From assembly GCA_963514095.1 (NCBI GenBank), contig OY741285.1, positions 9,301,116-9,365,115 of the forward strand: a DNA stretch of 64,000 nucleotides, written 5' to 3'. Positions 1 through 12,900 of the stretch are shown in pieces. The translations under genes were made by a program, and so were the position numbers. The stretch is from Eutrigla gurnardus. Taxonomy: Eukaryota > Chordata > Actinopteri > Perciformes > Triglidae. Within the stretch, counting starts at the first letter, position 1. The number at the start of each line of letters is the position of its first letter. Under the pieces are notes generated by a model. It worked only from the letters and a program-made list of their open reading frames with translations, ran no database searches and was not told the origin of the DNA.

Positions 1-7
1 TTTTTAG

Positions 8-986
8 ACAGTAACTCTCGAGACTGTTACCCCGGTGAGTGGGGCTGCCCAGGCTCCAGTGTATGCATACCAGTGGGCAAAGTGTGTGACGACAAACCTG
101 ACTGTCCTGGAGGAACAGATGAGACTAATTCCACAGCACAGCAAACCTGCAGTAAGTCACACGGATTGTAATGTTTCACATGGGCTTGAGAAACCTTCAC
201 ATGTAAGTCGCAAAGCTTTGCGCATTCATAGGGCTATAAATGTAGGTGCATTATAGTGTGTTGCACTCATAAATGTTGCTCAGAAGTCAGATGTTGAGAC
301 TGTGATATGATACATCCGCCTTACTTATTGCTGCCTTTCACACAAGCCTGGTTTAAGATTAACTTGGGGGCAAACACGCATGGCCTTAAGACTCCGTTGA
401 CGACAGCTATAATACTTGTCACGTTAGAGATAACGATGCTTGGCAGACAAAGCTGATCCCAAATAAAAAACATAATCTGCATCCTAAATCCGACCATGAT
501 GTTGATTTATGTGATTTTTATTCACAGGCCTGGAACGGTGCTCCACCTTGAGTTGTGAGTTCCTCTGTCATCCGTCTCCTCAGGGAGGCACCTGCTACTG
601 TCCCGATGGTTTCACTGTAGCCAATGACAGCCGATCCTGTGTAGGTGAGTGCCGTATTTCATAATGTTTTTTGAAATGAAAAACAAGAACACCTTGGTTG
701 GAATACGGTGTTTGATGGTAGGTGGATTATTATCTGTCTTTTTTTATTTTAGTTTAAAAAAGTATACATTTGGGCTTTTGATGAAGTGAACAGTGATTTT
801 AGTCATTTTGTCCTGCTTTTAACATGAGAAAACATGTCCGTTTGTCCTCTCACCCAGACTACAATGACTGTCAAATCTGGGGGATCTGCGATCAGCTGTG
901 TGAAGATCGTCCTGGGACACACCACTGTAGCTGTGCTGATGGATACTTCTTGGAGCAGGGTCATGTCTGCAAAGCCAACGTGTCAG
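8..986 (+). other. lrp2b: lrp2b exons: last LA repeat of cluster I plus EGF pair
   Basis: Three exons: 8-151, 528-644 and 858-986. The first encodes one LA repeat with the calcium-cage signature (KVCDDKPDCPGGTDE). The next two encode an EGF-like pair (CEFLCHPSPQGGTCYC and CDQLCEDRPGTHHCSC). By comparison with megalin this is the last repeat (LA7) of the first ligand-binding cluster; that numbering is inferred because the earlier repeats are outside the window. All three exons begin and end in phase 1. Confidence 0.85.
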
Positions 987-3900
987 GTACAGGGAGTCAC
1001 ACATCAGGCAGTAGCTTCATTCCATATGCATATATAATCAGTGGGGTGTTTTAAAGATCAATATGTTATAGTTAAGGCAACAATAACTTAAAGTGACCAT
1101 GCAATCTCTGGCGTGTTGCTCATCATTTTCTTTTTCTACCATAACATTTACTAAAAGTTCATTTTTTCTTAGCAAGTCAATGGTTTTCTAAAATCTGTAT
1201 ATTTTGTCTGATTTTTATCAAATATCTAAGATATGTTGTGTGTTTTGTGTTATGCAGCTGGACTGCCAAAGCTCATTTTCACCAATGGGGGAGATGTGAT
1301 GATGGCTGATATACACGGACGCTTTGTCAGAACTCTGGTGCCGTCTCAGGGCAAAGGTTATGCTGTCGGGGTGGCATATCACTGGCACAGCAACACAGTC
1401 TTCTGGAGCGATACATATACCAAAAAGGTCAGCCTGGATTACTGTGATGACAGTAGTCTTTCCCCTCACGTTTTTAATACGGTTGCAAAACACCAGCTGT
1501 ATCCGAACTGCACCACTATAGTTCAGCAGCAATATTTGCTCTTAGTTGAGTTGGGAAGAAAAGCTCACTACTCTTAAACCCTTCCAGGTGTACTCTGCCA
1601 ACTACAACGGGGGTAACATTCAGGAGGTTCTGACTGCTGCAGTCCAGAGTGTCCAGAACCTCGCAGTGGACTGGATCAACTTCAAACTCTACGTCTTAGA
1701 GGCCACGATGGAGCGTATTGACATGTGCGACTTCGATGGACGGAATCGGGTCACGCTGGTGGCTGAAAACCTGGAGACTCCTCATGGCCTTGTCCTGGAC
1801 CCTACAGTGGGGTGTGTATTAATGCTTCAGTCTTTCAAAGATGCTTCTGAAGTTGCTGAGAATGTCATGAGCTGTGTGATTTTAATAAGATAATGCTGGC
1901 TGTTTAAATGAAACTTAAATGATGCAGTGTAGTAAATGCTGGTCCAAAGTCTGCTCATTTGTCAGGGATGACGTGTTTACTTGTTGTCATCATCATTTAC
2001 GCTTATCAGATAGGTGTTCTTCATGGTAAAATACAAAGAAAATCTATGACAATTCTACAAGATTTCAAGTCCTGTTAAAGAACCCTATAGTTCTATTATA
2101 CCCCAAGTTTTTATAGCCACTTGACCTGGCATCATATAGCTTGTACAGCATCCCTTTAAGTCTTTATTGTTTGTTTCTTTGTTTCTAGCTACATGTTCTT
2201 CACAGACAAGGGTGTCGCGAGTGAGCACATGAAGCTTGAACGTGCCTTTATGGATGGCAGTAATCGCGTAGAGCTGGTAAAGAGCAGGCTCGGCACCCCA
2301 ACGGGTATTACCCTAGATATCATCACCCAGAGGGTCTACTGGTCCGACAGCCACTTTGACACAGTGGAGACTGTTACTTACACTGGTTTGGACAGGTAAA
2401 AGTTGCACTGAAAATTGTTGGAACTCATTACGTCTCCCTACCTGTAGAATAACTTTAAGCTGCCGTTGTTTCCCAGGAAAATCGTGCTCAATGGTGGAAC
2501 CCAGGCTCCACATCCTTTTGGAATTGCAGTGTTTGAAAACCACATATTCTTCACTGACTGGACTAAGATGGGCGTGGTGAGGGCCAACCGGTTCAACGGC
2601 AGCAACCCAGCACTCCTCTATCGTACTGCAAAGCGACCAGGCCACGTTGCAGTCTCTCACACCGCCCTGCAACCTGTTGGTAAGGAGGACTTCCCTTCCA
2701 AAATGTAACAAGTTATACCAAGTTCTGTAGACAGAGATGTCCCAGTGTTTCTGCTGCTGGCATAGATTCCTGAATTCCTTTCTACTTTTCCTGTCATTGC
2801 TTGGTAACTAATTTGTTTAGTATTATAAGGAACCCACTCTTTCCCTTTGTTTAACACCATATCCATTCTCAATCTCATTTGTTGTGTTTATGAATTAATA
2901 CTAAACATGGATGAATACTACACCAATATGAAACACAAGAGTGCTGCTGTAAAATGATCACCTCTGTTATGTCCTTCAGTGATGAACCCTTGTGGCAGAC
3001 ACAACGGTGGTTGTCAGCAGATCTGTGTGTTGAGTCACCGCTCTGACAACGGCGGACTGGGCTTCCGCTGCAAGTGTCGCCATGGTTACGACCTGCACCC
3101 CGATCGTCGGACCTGCTTTAGTGAGTTTGCCTCATGAAAATCAGTCTGCTATTCAGTTAGCAATATTCTCCATGTTTTGCTGATCATAAAACTATGAATT
3201 CAGTTTACAATATTCTATTCTATGATAGCTTGCATACAAATTAAGTTCCATCATTGAGATTACCTGTAGGTTTGCATCCCATTTAAGCCATAATGTACAT
3301 AAAACTACTATCAAAAAACAGTGAAACATTCAGAAATATATTGTTTTGTAATCACTCCTGCTCACCACTCTTTAAACAGAGGTAAAGGACTACTTGTTGC
3401 TGGCCACCTCTCTTGGGGTGCGGGGAATCCCACTGAACCTTTCCCTCCAGGAGGACATCACCCTGCCCCTCACGGGGCTAGGGACGTCTTTCTCTGGCTC
3501 TGCCGTGGAGTTTGACGGCAGTGAGGAAGCCCTTTTCTACAACGACAGGTCCAGAGGCCTCGTCTATAAGTCCAACCTCAATGGCACTGGTGAATTTTTT
3601 TATTTTATTTGTGTTATATAGCACCATTACCCTGGCACTAAGTGAGATCACATTTAAAATACATGTTCTTTCTGTTGTTAAGGTAATTTGTATAGGATAT
3701 AATCAGAGTATAACATTTTGCCTTTCAAGACTATTCTAAATCCTGTCTGTCATACATCAGCACATTGATTTTCTGTATGCATTTTCAGTCCAACAGATTT
3801 TGACAGGCTACAGAGTGGGAACGATCGACGCCATGGCCTACGACTGGACCTCCAAAGTCTTGTTTTGGACCACAAGCACCTACAAGACGGTGGTGGCCTT

Positions 3901-6900
3901 CAGAGTCACAGACAAGTCTAGACGAGACATTGTGACGGGAATTAGGAACCCAAAAGGAATTGCAGTGCATCCCAGTGCTGGGTGAGTGCAAAAAATTGTC
4001 ATGTGTAGATATCGGAGGGAAAATGCTGCTCTGAGGACGTTTCAGTTCATTTTTATTTTTAATCGCCACGCAACATATCTGCCCTCTTTTGTGTCTAATC
4101 GACTGTTGATCCACAGCTACTTGTTTTGGTCGGACTGGTACCGTCCAGCGGTCATAATGAGGAGCTTCACTGATGGCAGCAATGCTGTTCCTCTGGTCAA
4201 CACCACGCTGGGATGGCCGTATGGACTTTCTGTTGACTATGTGTAAGCGTGGTTCACTTAAGTGAACAATTCTCAGGCTTCTTCAAGGGATAAAAGAAAG
4301 TATGTTGTGTGAAGCACAATATTCCGTTATATTTACTGGTTGATTCCTTGTGATTGGTCTCCCACAGGATGGACAGGTTGTACTGGGTGGATTCCCAGTT
4401 GGACCAGATCGGTCACATTGGCATCCAAGGATACGACAGACAGACGTTTACCAACATTGGCCAGATCACTCAACCCTACTCCCTGACAATTTATTCCGGT
4501 AGGTTTGTCTCTCCTCATGACTCCCACTATTTATATATTACACTTAAACATAGGCAGATAAAAATTTTACTTTTTTTGGAGTTTCAATTTTAGATTTCAG
4601 TGGTGGGGCTGCATAGGATTGTTTCCGACTCATGTGATCCAAACATTTCCAATAACTCCAGATAATTATAATATAATGGACAGAAGCTTAATTCTTAAAT
4701 CCTCATTGAACCTTTCAATGTAAATAAGTGAGCCCTTATACTTTGCGAATGTGTTTTTAGTACCTTTGCTATACTTTCTTTTCATGCTGAACCATCTTTT
4801 TCTTTTTAGACTACCTGTATGTGTCTGATACGAGGACCAGAGCGGTATTTGAGATGAGGAAGAGGGATGGAGGAGGAAACATTATAATCAGACAAGGAGT
4901 CACTGGCATCATGAATGTTAAGGCCTACACAGCTGACCTCCACAGCAGTAAGTTCACACACACACACACACACAGTCCGACAGTAACTAATGCAGAATAG
5001 TAAGTAAAAGCCAAATCTTTGACAGTTTAAATAACTGTGTGTATGAACAGCATTGAGAGGAGTTGACTGCTAGTAGGCAGGAAGAGCAGTGACATAACGG
5101 ATCTAGAAAACCAGAATAATCAACGACTACAGGGCCAGGGCGATAGCTGTGCTGTGAGTCAGCCAGATATAATAATCCAGATAAAAACCCACCGTCATCC
5201 ATCTGACAGCGTTCACCAGCCGCTGCAATGTGGTGTCCAACGGGCTCTGCAGCCACTTCTGTTTCCCGACTCCCTCCTTCAGTCGAGTGTGCGGCTGTCC
5301 GTACGGCATGAAGCTCCAAGACAACCAGAGGGACTGCATCAAGGACGATTCTGTTCCCCCACCTGACAACAGCTGTGGCACGTACGCCTTCGAGTGTGAC
5401 GAAGGACGTTGCAGGCCCAACTCCTACATCTGTGATGGAATCGCCGATTGCATCGATAAGACCGATGAGGTCAACTGCACAGATTCAGGTGAATGTCTAT
5501 TATAATGTAAATGTGTGTGTTTGAGGAGTAGCGGAAGGAAATGATTGAGACTGTATTAATCCCCTGAGCTGCCTCGTGTATCTTTACAAGGTGCGACCTG
5601 CTCCCCACGAGCGTTCACCTGCAACAACAAGCACTGCATCATGAACGGGTGGCGCTGCGATGGCATGGACGACTGCGGCGATGGCTCGGATGAAATCAAC
5701 TGTCCTACTCGTCTCCCTACCACCTGTTCCACCAGCTATTTCACCTGCAATAACAACAGGTGTATTTCTAAAGGGTGGGTGTGTGACGGTGACAATGACT
5801 GCGGCGACGGCTCTGATGAACACAACTGCAGTAAGTATGTGGGGACTGCCTCTCCTCGTGACTCCCGCTTATTCTAGTGAATACTTTTAGAGTTTGCTTT
5901 TAGATTCCAGTATTGGGGCTGGATCATTTTATTCTACTTGAGGTCTTTGTTTTTGTTTTTTTGTTTTTTTTGCGTTGATGACAGAGTGAAGCTAATTTTT
6001 GGTCTTGGACAGAAGTCGACTTTTAGCTTTGTCATGTTTGTCATGTGACATTACTTTAAGCTGTACCTGTAATTGACAGATTCAACCATTACTACATGCG
6101 CTCCTTCCTACTTCCTGTGTCCCGACCACCGCTGCATCCACAACTCCTACGTGTGTGATGGAGACCAGGACTGCCTGGATGGCTCTGATGAGAGAAACTG
6201 TGGTAGGAACCACTGTAATTTACATCTTTATTGTGTTCTGTTGTGTTTATCTTATTAATTTGTGTAAGACAGACAAAAATTAAAATTAAAATACCTCTTT
6301 TTTTTAATTGAGTTTTCATTTTTTCACATTTTTCCCTTATCTTTTACCTCTTATTTTTCTCCTTTTCACCTGAAGAGTTCGCCTGTGACTCCTATGAGTT
6401 TGCCTGTGCCAGTGGGGACCAGTGTGTCACGAAGAGTTATCAGTGCGATGGCGTTTTTGACTGCAGGGACCATTCTGATGAGCGAGACTGTCGTAAGTAA
6501 CACCGACTGGCGATATAACGAATGCAATTGTGAAAGAAAATGATTATTTACCTGAATGAAAATAAATACACATTACACCTCTGTCTTGATGTTCACTCTT
6601 CCAGGTTCAGAGAAAGCGCTTTCATTTTGAAAAGTAATTTTAAAATCTTTGTTGCTCCGCCAGCCACTCGAGGTCCAGGTCTCTGCCATAATGACGAGTT
6701 TCAGTGCCAGTCCGATGGTTTCTGCATACCAGATGGGTGGGAGTGTGACAACCATCCAGACTGTGAGGATGGATCCGATGAACACAACTCCTGCCCGCCT
6801 ATCACCTGCAGACCCAACTATTTCCAGTGTACCAACAAGTTGTGCATCCCGAGAGGCTGGTTGTGCGATGGCGACAATGACTGCCGGGACATGAGTGACG

Positions 6901-9900
6901 AAGAGAACTGCCCCACCCCTCCATTTAGTTGCCCCTCTGGACAGTGGCAGTGCCCCACCGACCAGCAGTGCATTGACCTGGAAAAGGTGTGCAACGGCCA
7001 GAGGGACTGCCCCAATGGAGCAGATGAGTCACCTATGTGCAGTGAGTTGTTAAAACGCCATGCATTATATATCATGTTTAAGCCTCAGCAAAAGGTATTG
7101 CTACAAAAACAGAATAAATCAAAGTATGTTGTTGTTTGAATAATCATACTAATAATAACAATAATAATAATCGTAATAATATGAAAAAAAAGAATACAAC
7201 AACATATCAAATAAACTTTTGTCAAAAAAAATAAATTTAAAAGACAGGATATTTGAACAAACGTAACACAATTTAACGAGAATGAAAAAGAAACGTGACA
7301 TAACATAACGGAAGTCAAAGCAAAAGTTAGCAGAAACAAATACAGCACAATGTCTTAATGAATGCACAATACTCACTCACTGGCATGTTATTTGATGAAG
7401 ATCAAGACGACTGTGTACTGAACAACGGGGGCTGCAGTAACGGCTGTGTCCAAGGACCATTTGGGGCTCAGTGCACCTGTCCAACAGGATTTCAGCTCCT
7501 CAACGACTCCAAGACCTGTGATGACGTCAACGAGTGTCTGATACCAGGTTTCTGCAGCCAGCAGTGCTACAATGAGAGAGGAGGGTTCAGGTGCTACTGC
7601 TCATACGGTTACCTCCTAGAGCCTGATGGTCGCACCTGCAAAGCTACAGGTAAGCAACAAATATTACAATTCAACAATACGGAATTGATGTTATAAAACA
7701 AAACAAACACCTAAACCTGTCTATCCTGTGTTTCTGCCCTTAGATCCACAAGCAGCTGTACTTCTGGTTGCCAAGCGAAGCCAGATCATCGCCACCCGGA
7801 TCAACATGAGACCCCCCCAGATGCGTCCAGTGGTCAGCGGTTCAAGCATAGTGACCGTGGACTTTGATCGCGTGACTTCCAGAATCTACTGGGCCGATGC
7901 CTCACAGAAGAAGATATGGAGTGCCTATCAGAATGGCACCGAAAGAAAGGAAGTAAGATGCGTTAAAGCAAGAGATTTCAACCGTTGGTCCCAAAGTTTC
8001 TCCTTGAGGAGAATTTGAATATAGTGTTGCTGCTGTACAGCAACACAAATACACATACATTAAACTGAGCTGTTGTTCTAGGTCTTCTCCACTGGTCTGA
8101 TGGTACCAGAGAGTATAGCTGTGGACTGGGTGGGTCGGAACCTTTATTGGACTGACTCTGTCCTGGAGAACATTGAGGTCTCCTCTTTGGACGGTCGCTT
8201 TCGGAAAGTCCTCCTCACCAAGAACGTCACCAGCCCACGGGGACTGGTTTTAGACCCCCGCAACCAGTAAGTAGGGACTCCTTGGGAGAAAATGACGTGG
8301 GCATTTAGATGGTTTTTAATTTGCTTTTACATTCCTGTCTTTTTAATTTTATGTTAAGCTTATTACACTGTCATTCCTCCCAGCACCAACCTGATGTTCT
8401 GGTCAGACTGGGGTCAGAACCCCAGGATCGAGCGGGCATACATGGATGGATCCATGAGACAAGTCATTGTCAGCACTAAGCTGTACTGGCCAAATGGCCT
8501 GGCCCTGGACTACACCACCCGCAGGGTCTACTTTGCTGACGCCTACCTCAAATACATTGACTACTGTGACTACGATGGTAATAACCGCCATCAGGTGATG
8601 GCAAGTGACATGGTAGGTTTAGTTTGATTCAGTTGCTTGGGAAAGAAACAAAGGCGCCAAATTTATCATTTATTTATGTTTTCTTTTTTTTAAAACATGA
8701 TCCGTCAAACTAGAATCCTTTTCACTTATATGGGCAAACAAAAAATCTGGAAATTTGAACTATAGCTTACTTCTTTTTCTCTTGGTAAGATAAAGAGTTC
8801 CTTAATAAACGACAACATCCCTGTGCACCCCACTCCAGGTTCTCCAGCATCCACACGGTATGACCATCTTCGAGGACAACGTCTACTGGTCAGAACGCTA
8901 CACCAGCAAAGTGATGAGGACGAATAAGTTCCATGGTGGAAACATCACCACTCTGATGAACAACGTCTTCCAGCCCATGGGCATCGTTATGGACCATCCC
9001 ATCAAACAGCCCGCAGGTCACTTCCAATTAAACTGCAAATCTTACTTTGTGTGTTGAAGTTATGCAGCGTAGGAAGGTCAAAGCATGTCTCATCTGTAAT
9101 CAGAGAGCATACACTGAGCTCTAATATAAACTTTATCAACAGGAAAGCAGCAGCAGTGTAGTGCATGTAAAAACTGAATAGGTGTCAAATAGCATATTAA
9201 GTTTGGCTGAAGGTGACATTGTGGTTTTTGTATTTAGCTATCAACCCATGCAGAGAACACCTGTGCACTCAGCTGTGTCTGCTGTCAGGCTTGAGACCCA
9301 GGTACTACACCTGCCACTGTCAGTCTGGCTGGAACCTGGATGCCGACAAACGCACATGCATTAAAGGTATTTTCTTATTTCACAGTAGCTTTTCCTTTTT
9401 ACAGTGCTCTCAGCATCAGTGTTCACCATATCGCAAGTTATGTTTACTACTCTATTCTAGATGAGGCTCCCTTCTTGATGGTGGTGAGAGATTCAGTGAT
9501 GTTTGGCATTCCTCTGGACCCCACTGACCCTTCCAACAATGCAATGGCCCCCGTGTCAGGCATCAGCCAGGGGCGGGACATCGACTTTGATGACCAGCAG
9601 CAGTTAATCTATTGGGTGCAGAACACTGTGAGTGGAGATTTTAACTTTTCACTTATTTTTTTACACGTTTCTAGTATCTAAAATTTCTAAAAGGCTTGTT
9701 TTGAAGCATGGATTTTTGCTCTAATGTCAGGGTTCGATATGGCAAGTGAAAACCGGTGGTACCAACAGGTCTGAGTTCGCTCCAGCTGCTTTCATGGGCT
9801 CGCCGTCTGGTCTGGCTTTTGATTGGATGAGCCGAATAATGTATTACACCAATCCCACCGTTAAAGCCATCGAGGTTAGAATCTTCTGAGCCAAATATTA

Positions 9901-12900
9901 TGATGAGTGTTTTTTCAGTTTTTTTGCAACATCATTGTGCAGGTAAATAACCCAAACTTTACACTTCACTAAGGTTATCCGTGTGGATGGAGACGAGCAC
10001 TATAGGAAGACCCTCATCACCTCCACTGGTACACCGGAGGGAACAGGAGAGCCCCTTGGAATAGCCCTGGATCCAGCCCGAGGGTAAAGCCTCTGTTCAA
10101 CCTATGAAGTATTTGTTCTATTGCTTTAATTCAGTGACAAAGCAAAAACAATGGAACCACAAATTTTACCCACAGTCAGTTTCTGTTGGTAAAATGGACA
10201 AACATGTAAATTACTTTTTTGTTTTCTGATGGCGAGAAGAATACACATTCATATTTACGTACATATGTACTAGCTGAGCAGTATGACTTGTTTAAAAGAT
10301 CATCACGTAAACTCAATTTAAAAACCTTTGAACATGACACACATGAGCAGCATGATGACTGGCTGAGTTCAGTTGTTTCTCACATTTACACTTTCCCTTC
10401 TCAGGAAATTGTTTTGGACAGACAAAGGATCAGACAATGGAGTGCCTCCAAAGGTTGGCAGTGCTGACATGGATGGAGGAAACCTCAAGAACCTCTACAC
10501 AGGCAACCTGGCCAATATAGGATTCATTACGGCTGACATCTCTACCACAAAACTTTACTGGGGCGTGGCAGGCTCCGGGGTGGTATGTACACTATACGTG
10601 CTAAACATATAGACTGAGAAAACAAACATGTTATTTACTGTACACACACAGTTGAGGGAAATACATTCTGACTCTGTCTTTTTGTGAAAAATGATCCTCA
10701 ATGTCACACTATATAGTTATTTCCACCCAAATAATGTGATGTGTTCAGAACAAGCTTGTGTCTTTTATCCATGTTCTCTCTTTGCGTCATGCCTTGTGCT
10801 AATCTTTTGCTTGTAGTTTCATCTTCGCCCTGGTCCATTTAGTAACCTCTTCGTCTTTGCTCTCCTTCCTGGTTCGCCCAGATCGAGTGTGGCACCATGG
10901 ACGGCATTGCCCGTTTGACAGTGGTGAGCGGTCTGTCCCATCCATGGGGGCTGACGATCCACCAGAACCACCTCTACTACACCGACCTGGACTACGAGGT
11001 CATCGAGAGGGTGGACAAGGTCAACGGTGCTAATATGGTAGTGATGAGGAGTGGCATGTCTGGCCTGCGCGCCCTCAAAGTGCACGCCAGAGACAGTATG
11101 TGAATTTGCTTGTTTTTACTTTAATCCAGAGGTGTCTGTCCTCTTTTATTATACAACCAGTAATTACTGCCAGTGAGCGAGCGAGTAGTCATGTCCTCCT
11201 CAAGGACAGCACATAGCATGATATAGGCACCACTTGTATTCCATCTTTTGAACTTAGCTTTTGTGTGAAAAAGGCCACTGTAGTCGGCATAGTTGTTATT
11301 TTTTTTCAAAATAAGTAAATCTGTCATTTCTGAAGATTGAAAACAATTTTTCTCTTTTTTTCTCTCTCTTTTCACATCACTGTGTACTATTGTAAATGTA
11401 TTTTTCAGATGTTTTTTCAAATAATAATAACAAGTCATATGGGCTCATATATCCAGTAATGCTCTCCTCCATTTCCACTATTATCTTTTTCTCCCCCACC
11501 TCAGACTCCGCAGGGACCACCAACGCCTGTAGCTCCAACAACGGAGGCTGTCCCCACCTCTGTCTCCCCAAACCTGGCAATCAGAAAACCTGTGCTTGCA
11601 CCACAGGCTTTAACCCTTCTCAAGATGGCTCCCGGTGTGAACAGTATGAGTCTTTTGCAATTGTCTCCACCTCCAAGTACATCCGTGGCTTCCACATAAA
11701 TAGCTCCGACCACTCTGAGGCTATGGTGCCTGTTGGTGGAAGTATGTTGGCTTAATGTTGTTCTGCATCATGGTTTTGTGAATTGTTGACTATACATATA
11801 AAATGATCAGTCGATGCTAGTAGTATTTTTAATTTTCATTGTTTGCAGCTTCCTACTCCGTTAAGAACAAGGTGGACCTCCATATTGAATCTGGCTTCGT
11901 TTACTGGACTGACAACAGCACCTCCACCTCATCCAGGGGCATCTTTAGGGCCAAAACAGATGGGGGGCGTTACAGCACTGTCCTCAACTCGGGCGTTGGA
12001 AGAGGAGGCATCCAGGGCCTTGCTGTAGACTGGGTTGCTGGTATGACGCCACTCGACCATCCCTTCATTTGTCCATTATCTGTACAGATGCAGGCAGATT
12101 TACAGGCTCTAGGAGCTGAGATATTAAGTAGAACCCAAATACAAATGCATACATCATATTCCACTAAATGTATTAATTTCATGCAGAAATTAACCCGTGT
12201 TACACTATCAAGCACTATATTGTGTCTCTCTGCTTGCAGTAATCTTCCTCTATCCATTAATTTTCTCAGGTAACTTATACTTCACCAACGCCTTCGAGGC
12301 CGAGACCTTCCTGGAGGTGCTTGCCATCAACACCACCTACCGAAAGATTCTCCTCAAGTCCTCCCATGACCAGCCCCGTGATGTGACTGTCAGCCCCAAG
12401 CTTCGCTACCTCTTCTGGACTGATGGTGGCCAGTCACCCAAAATTGAGCGGGCCCTGCTGGACGGCACCAACCGCACCGTGTTGGCATCAGAAAGCCTAG
12501 CGTCACCGCGTGGCCTTACCATCGATTACACCAATGATTTCCTCTACTGGACAGATGATGTTCTTGACATGATCTCCAGAATGGCCACAGATGGCACACA
12601 GAGGCAGATTATCCGGTATGGGAGCCGGTATCCATCTCCAACAGGGATGGCTATATTTGGAAACTACGTGTTGTGGGTGGATAAAAAGCTTGGGAAGCTC
12701 TTACAGGCCAGTAAGGACCCAGCCAACACCGAACAACCAGAGGTGAGGGTTAAATCCACTTGATTTAACACAGTTTTTTATTCATGATGATGCTGTTTTT
12801 TTATCTTACAAAGAAGAATTCAACAACAACCGTAATTACTGCCGATGGACGTAACACGTATAAATTGCAAAAGTAGATATTCGAATAGTTCAAACCTATA

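Noticed and set aside
2313..2711. 132-codon minus-strand open frame
   Set aside because: It is a shadow of the lrp2b propeller exons on the plus strand.
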